From contig NZ_JANLCJ010000012.1 of assembly GCF_024979295.1 (NCBI RefSeq), forward strand, positions 1 through 64,000: a stretch of 64,000 bases of DNA. The letters run 5' to 3'. The position numbers were made by a program, and so were the translations under genes. The stretch's first letter is position 1. Each line of letters begins with the position of its first letter. Source of the DNA: Herbiconiux daphne (GTDB taxonomy: Bacteria; Actinomycetota; Actinomycetes; Actinomycetales; Microbacteriaceae). Under the pieces are notes generated by a model that was not told the origin of the DNA, made no database searches, and saw only the letters and a program-made list of their open reading frames with translations. Below are positions 61,994 to 64,000 of the stretch, piece by piece.

Positions 61994-62410
61994 TCACGCT
62001 GCCTTCATGTACTCCCCGCCCGAGGCGCCGTGCCGGCGCACGACGGCGCCGGGGGCCACGGTGGTGTCGTTCTCGACGTTGGTCTCGTCGGCGACGGTGG
62101 CGTTCGCACCGATGCGGGAATGGCTGCCGATCTTCGAGCGGCGGCCGATGCGGGCGTTCTCGCCCACGTGCACGTTGGCACCGATCTGCACGCCGGCGCC
62201 GATCGCGGCGCCGCTCTCGATCCAGCTGCCCGAGCCGATCCAGGCCTTCTGCCCGACCTGGGCTCCGGCCTCGACATAAGTGGTCGGCTCGATGTAGGCG
62301 GTGGCATCGACTTCGGCGCCGACAGCGACGTAGCCCTTGCCGTTGGGGTGGCGGCGATACCGCGAAACCACTCCGCGTTCGCCCTCGATCTCAAGGAATG
62401 TTCTGCTCAC
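61994..62410 (-). CDS. Left-handed beta-helix (hexapeptide repeat) protein
   Basis: 138 residues built of hexapeptide turns (IEPTTY VEAGAQ VGQKAW IGSGSW, IGAGVQ IGANVH VGENAR IGRRSK IGSHSR IGANAT, each turn starting I/V-G), the fold of carbonic-anhydrase-like and acyltransferase proteins. There is no recognisable active-site loop, so it may bind or scaffold. GTG 62410 is the start; the ATG-poor N terminus begins VSRTFLEIEGERG. Divergent from cofC. Confidence 0.8.
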   Translation of the reverse strand: MSRTFLEIEGERGVVSRYRRHPNGKGYVAVGAEVDATAYIEPTTYVEAGAQVGQKAWIGSGSWIESGAAIGAGVQIGANVHVGENARIGRRSKIGSHSRIGANATVADETNVENDTTVAPGAVVRRHGASGGEYMKAA

Positions 62411-62411
62411 G

Positions 62412-62428
62412 TTGTCTATAACAGACAA
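62412..62428. promoter_or_regulatory. Operator-like palindrome
   Basis: TTGTCT-ATAAC-AGACAA, 17 bp, directly before the start of the beta-helix gene and 94 bp before cofC. It looks like the operator of a GntR-type or similar repressor. Confidence 0.4.
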
Positions 62429-62521
62429 TGCGTCTGCATCATTCCACCAAAGTGGACCGATCGTTCTGTCTTTTCCACCGCCGCGCAGGAGGGCCCCCGC
62501 GATGCGGGATAATCGGTGCCA

Positions 62522-63163
62522 GTGAGTGATTCCCCCCTGTCGTGGACCGTCGTGGTCCCTGTCAAAGGCACCGCCGACGGCAAGTCGCGGATGGCCCCCG
62601 CCCTCGACCCCGAACTGCGCGCCAAGCTCGTCGAAGCGTTCGCCCTCGACGCGGTCGCGGCCCTGGCGGCCTCGCCGCACGTCGGGCGCGTGGTGGTGGT
62701 GACGGATGCCGCGGCCGCGGTCGCCCGCTCGCTCCGCGCCCTCGGAGCCGACATCGTGCCCGACCCGGGCCGCGGCCTCAACGCCGCCGTGCGCGCCGGC
62801 ATCGCCGCCCCCCGCGAGCCCGCCGACCCCTCGGCAGAGCCGCCCGTCGCGGCCCTGCTCGGCGACCTGCCGTGCCTCACCACGAGCGACGTCGACGACG
62901 CGCTCGCACAGGCATCCGTTCACCCGCTCGCGGTCGTGCCCGACGCCGCGGGCACCGGCACCACCCTCATCACCGCCCTCCCCGGCGTGCGGCTCGAGCC
63001 GCGCTTCGGCGCCGGCTCGGCCGCCCGCCACCGAGCGGCCGGCCACGTGGTGCTCGACATCGACGAGCGCTCCACCCTGCGTCTCGACGTCGACACCGAG
63101 ACCGACCTCGAGGCGGCCCTCGCCCGCGGCGTCGGCGCGAACACCGCGCGCGCGCTGCGCTGA
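62522..63163 (+). CDS. cofC: 2-phospho-L-lactate guanylyltransferase (CofC/FbiD)
   Basis: 213 residues. WTVVVPVKGTADGKSRMAPAL (key VPVKGTADGKSR) is the nucleotide-binding loop, GLNAAVRAG and LLGDLPCLTTSDV follow, and the C-terminal half has RFGAGSAARHRAAGH (key FGAGSAARH). It activates phospholactate or phosphoenolpyruvate with GTP for F420 assembly. Start GTG 62522, since GATAAT at 62508-62513 lies 8 bases before it; the frame could also begin at 62516. cofE is 3.6 kb away and cofD is not in this window. The gene's strand is opposite to the regulator that follows. Confidence 0.9.
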   Translation: MSDSPLSWTVVVPVKGTADGKSRMAPALDPELRAKLVEAFALDAVAALAASPHVGRVVVVTDAAAAVARSLRALGADIVPDPGRGLNAAVRAGIAAPREPADPSAEPPVAALLGDLPCLTTSDVDDALAQASVHPLAVVPDAAGTGTTLITALPGVRLEPRFGAGSAARHRAAGHVVLDIDERSTLRLDVDTETDLEAALARGVGANTARALR

Positions 63164-63224
63164 CCGCCGAGCGCCGAACCCGCGACGCCCGCGCCGCCGG
63201 TCGCCGCCCGACGCGGCGCCACCC

Positions 63225-64000
63225 CTACCCGTCCAGCAGCGAGTGCGCCGTCGCCTCGTCGATGATCAGGTCGGTCATGACCCCCGCGGCCAGCGCCCCG
63301 CGCAGCGCCGGCAGCTTCGACCGGCCCGACACCACGCACACCCGCCGCGACACCTTCGACAGCAGCGACAGCGACGGCCCCGACGACCGGGCGTTCATCG
63401 GGATGTCGTCGCTCGACCCGTCGGCCCGGTAGAACACCGTCGCCACGTCGCCCACCACCTCCGAGTGCCTCAGCTGCTCGAAGTCGGCCTCGTCGAGATA
63501 ACCGCCGACGTAGACGTGCGACGGCACATCGGCCAGCGCCGACCCGAGGCCGAACAGCGCGATGTCCATGCGCTTCTGAATCTCGAGCACGCGACGGATG
63601 CTGCGCTCGCGCCACAGCACCTCCTTGGTGCGCGGGTCGTCGAAGAAGGCCGGCACCGGGAACTGCTGCACGTAGGCGCCGAACGCCCGCCCGAACCGGC
63701 TCATGATCTCGCTCGCGTAGCCGATGCCCGTCGTCTGCGCGTTCGAGGCGCCGTTCAGCTGCACGATCTGCGAGTTGTGCGTCACCTTGTCCTGCAGGTG
63801 TCGCGACACGGCCGAGAGGGTCGAGCCCCAGGCGATGCCCATCGTCATGTTGGAGTCGAAGAACGGCCCGAGAATCCGTGCAGCGCTCATCGCGACCCGC
63901 TCCAGCCGGTCGACCTCGGCGGTCGAGTCGGGCACCGGCACCACGTAGGCGTTGACCCCGTGCTGTTCGTGGATGCGGTCCTGCACCGATGAGATGCGGT
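63225..64000 (-). CDS. SorC/DeoR-type sugar-binding transcriptional regulator, N terminus outside the window
   Basis: The C-terminal ~258 residues of a SorC-family regulator, open to the right edge. VQDRIHEQHGVNAYVVPVPD, then MGIAWGSTLSAVSRHLQ, QIVQLNGASNAQTTGIG and MDIALFGLGSALADVP are the effector-binding domain motifs. The preceding in-frame codons (RISS) continue the family sequence, so the helix-turn-helix lies beyond 64000. Usually controls sugar or polyol catabolism; target unknown. Converges with cofC, 61 bp apart. Confidence 0.88.
   Translation of the reverse strand, partial: RISSVQDRIHEQHGVNAYVVPVPDSTAEVDRLERVAMSAARILGPFFDSNMTMGIAWGSTLSAVSRHLQDKVTHNSQIVQLNGASNAQTTGIGYASEIMSRFGRAFGAYVQQFPVPAFFDDPRTKEVLWRERSIRRVLEIQKRMDIALFGLGSALADVPSHVYVGGYLDEADFEQLRHSEVVGDVATVFYRADGSSDDIPMNARSSGPSLSLLSKVSRRVCVVSGRSKLPALRGALAAGVMTDLIIDEATAHSLLDG

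Overview
This window looks like the chromosome of a high-GC Gram-positive actinobacterium, most likely a member of the Microbacteriaceae. Codon third positions are almost all G or C, and GGATGCC/GCATCCG words are frequent. The order leuC-leuD-murA-plsC-gpsA-ddl-(DUF3515)-thiL-rsmD-recG-coaD is familiar from that family, and F420 genes, a PiT partner gene and a lone PemK-type protein fit it as well. Many genes start 6-8 bases after a TAnnnT-like -10 box, so leaderless mRNAs are probably common.

Layout: 1-1.3 kb holds the tail of a truncated gene and a ~65-bp tandem repeat. 1.3-4.5 kb: alpha/beta hydrolase, DUF1275 membrane protein, aquaporin and a small unknown protein. 4.5-9.6 kb: an iron-siderophore uptake operon (reductase, two permeases, ATPase, binding lipoprotein) with two DtxR-type boxes. 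9.6-16.5 kb: a secreted coiled-coil protein, a PemK-like protein, an HD protein, a SHOCT protein, a two-component system with candidate operators, and an azoreductase. 16.5-24.4 kb: five minus-strand genes, four of them overlapping by 4 bases (EPSP-synthase-like, acyl-CoA ligase, acyl-CoA dehydrogenase, enoyl reductase-like SDR, dienoyl-CoA-reductase-like). The set matches the shikimate-to-cyclohexanecarboxyl-CoA pathway, the source of the omega-cyclohexyl fatty-acid starter. 24.5-39 kb: UvrA paralogue, ECF sigma/anti-sigma pair, second acyl-CoA ligase, carotenoid-desaturase-like oxidoreductase, lipid kinase, tRNA-Glu, FBP-domain protein, phosphate transporter and GH15 enzyme. 39-44.3 kb: M23 peptidase, DUF4097-PadR operon with a triple operator, TerC behind a candidate Mn2+ riboswitch, and a PD-(D/E)XK (DUF559-type) nuclease bracketed by palindromic repeats. 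44.3-57.8 kb: leucine, cell-wall, phospholipid, thiamine, rRNA-methylation, recombination and CoA genes. 57.8-64 kb: F420-linked genes (LLM oxidoreductase, cofE, cofC), RibD-like reductase, YidC-like protein, left-handed beta-helix protein and a truncated SorC-type regulator.

The most noteworthy signals are these. (1) The predicted cyclohexanecarboxyl-CoA operon, whose AroA-like enzyme keeps the shikimate-side residues but lacks PEP-binding residues. (2) A family of 57-67-bp palindromic elements with a shared CGAGnnGTCAC arm. Three copies precede and one inverted copy follows the nuclease gene, and two copies are translated in-frame inside the acyl-CoA ligase. (3) A predicted leaderless leucine leader peptide (CTT CTC CTT) with a hairpin upstream of leuC. 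(4) A LeuC protein with a ~215-residue acidic N-terminal extension. No rRNA, CRISPR array, insertion sequence or replication origin was seen.
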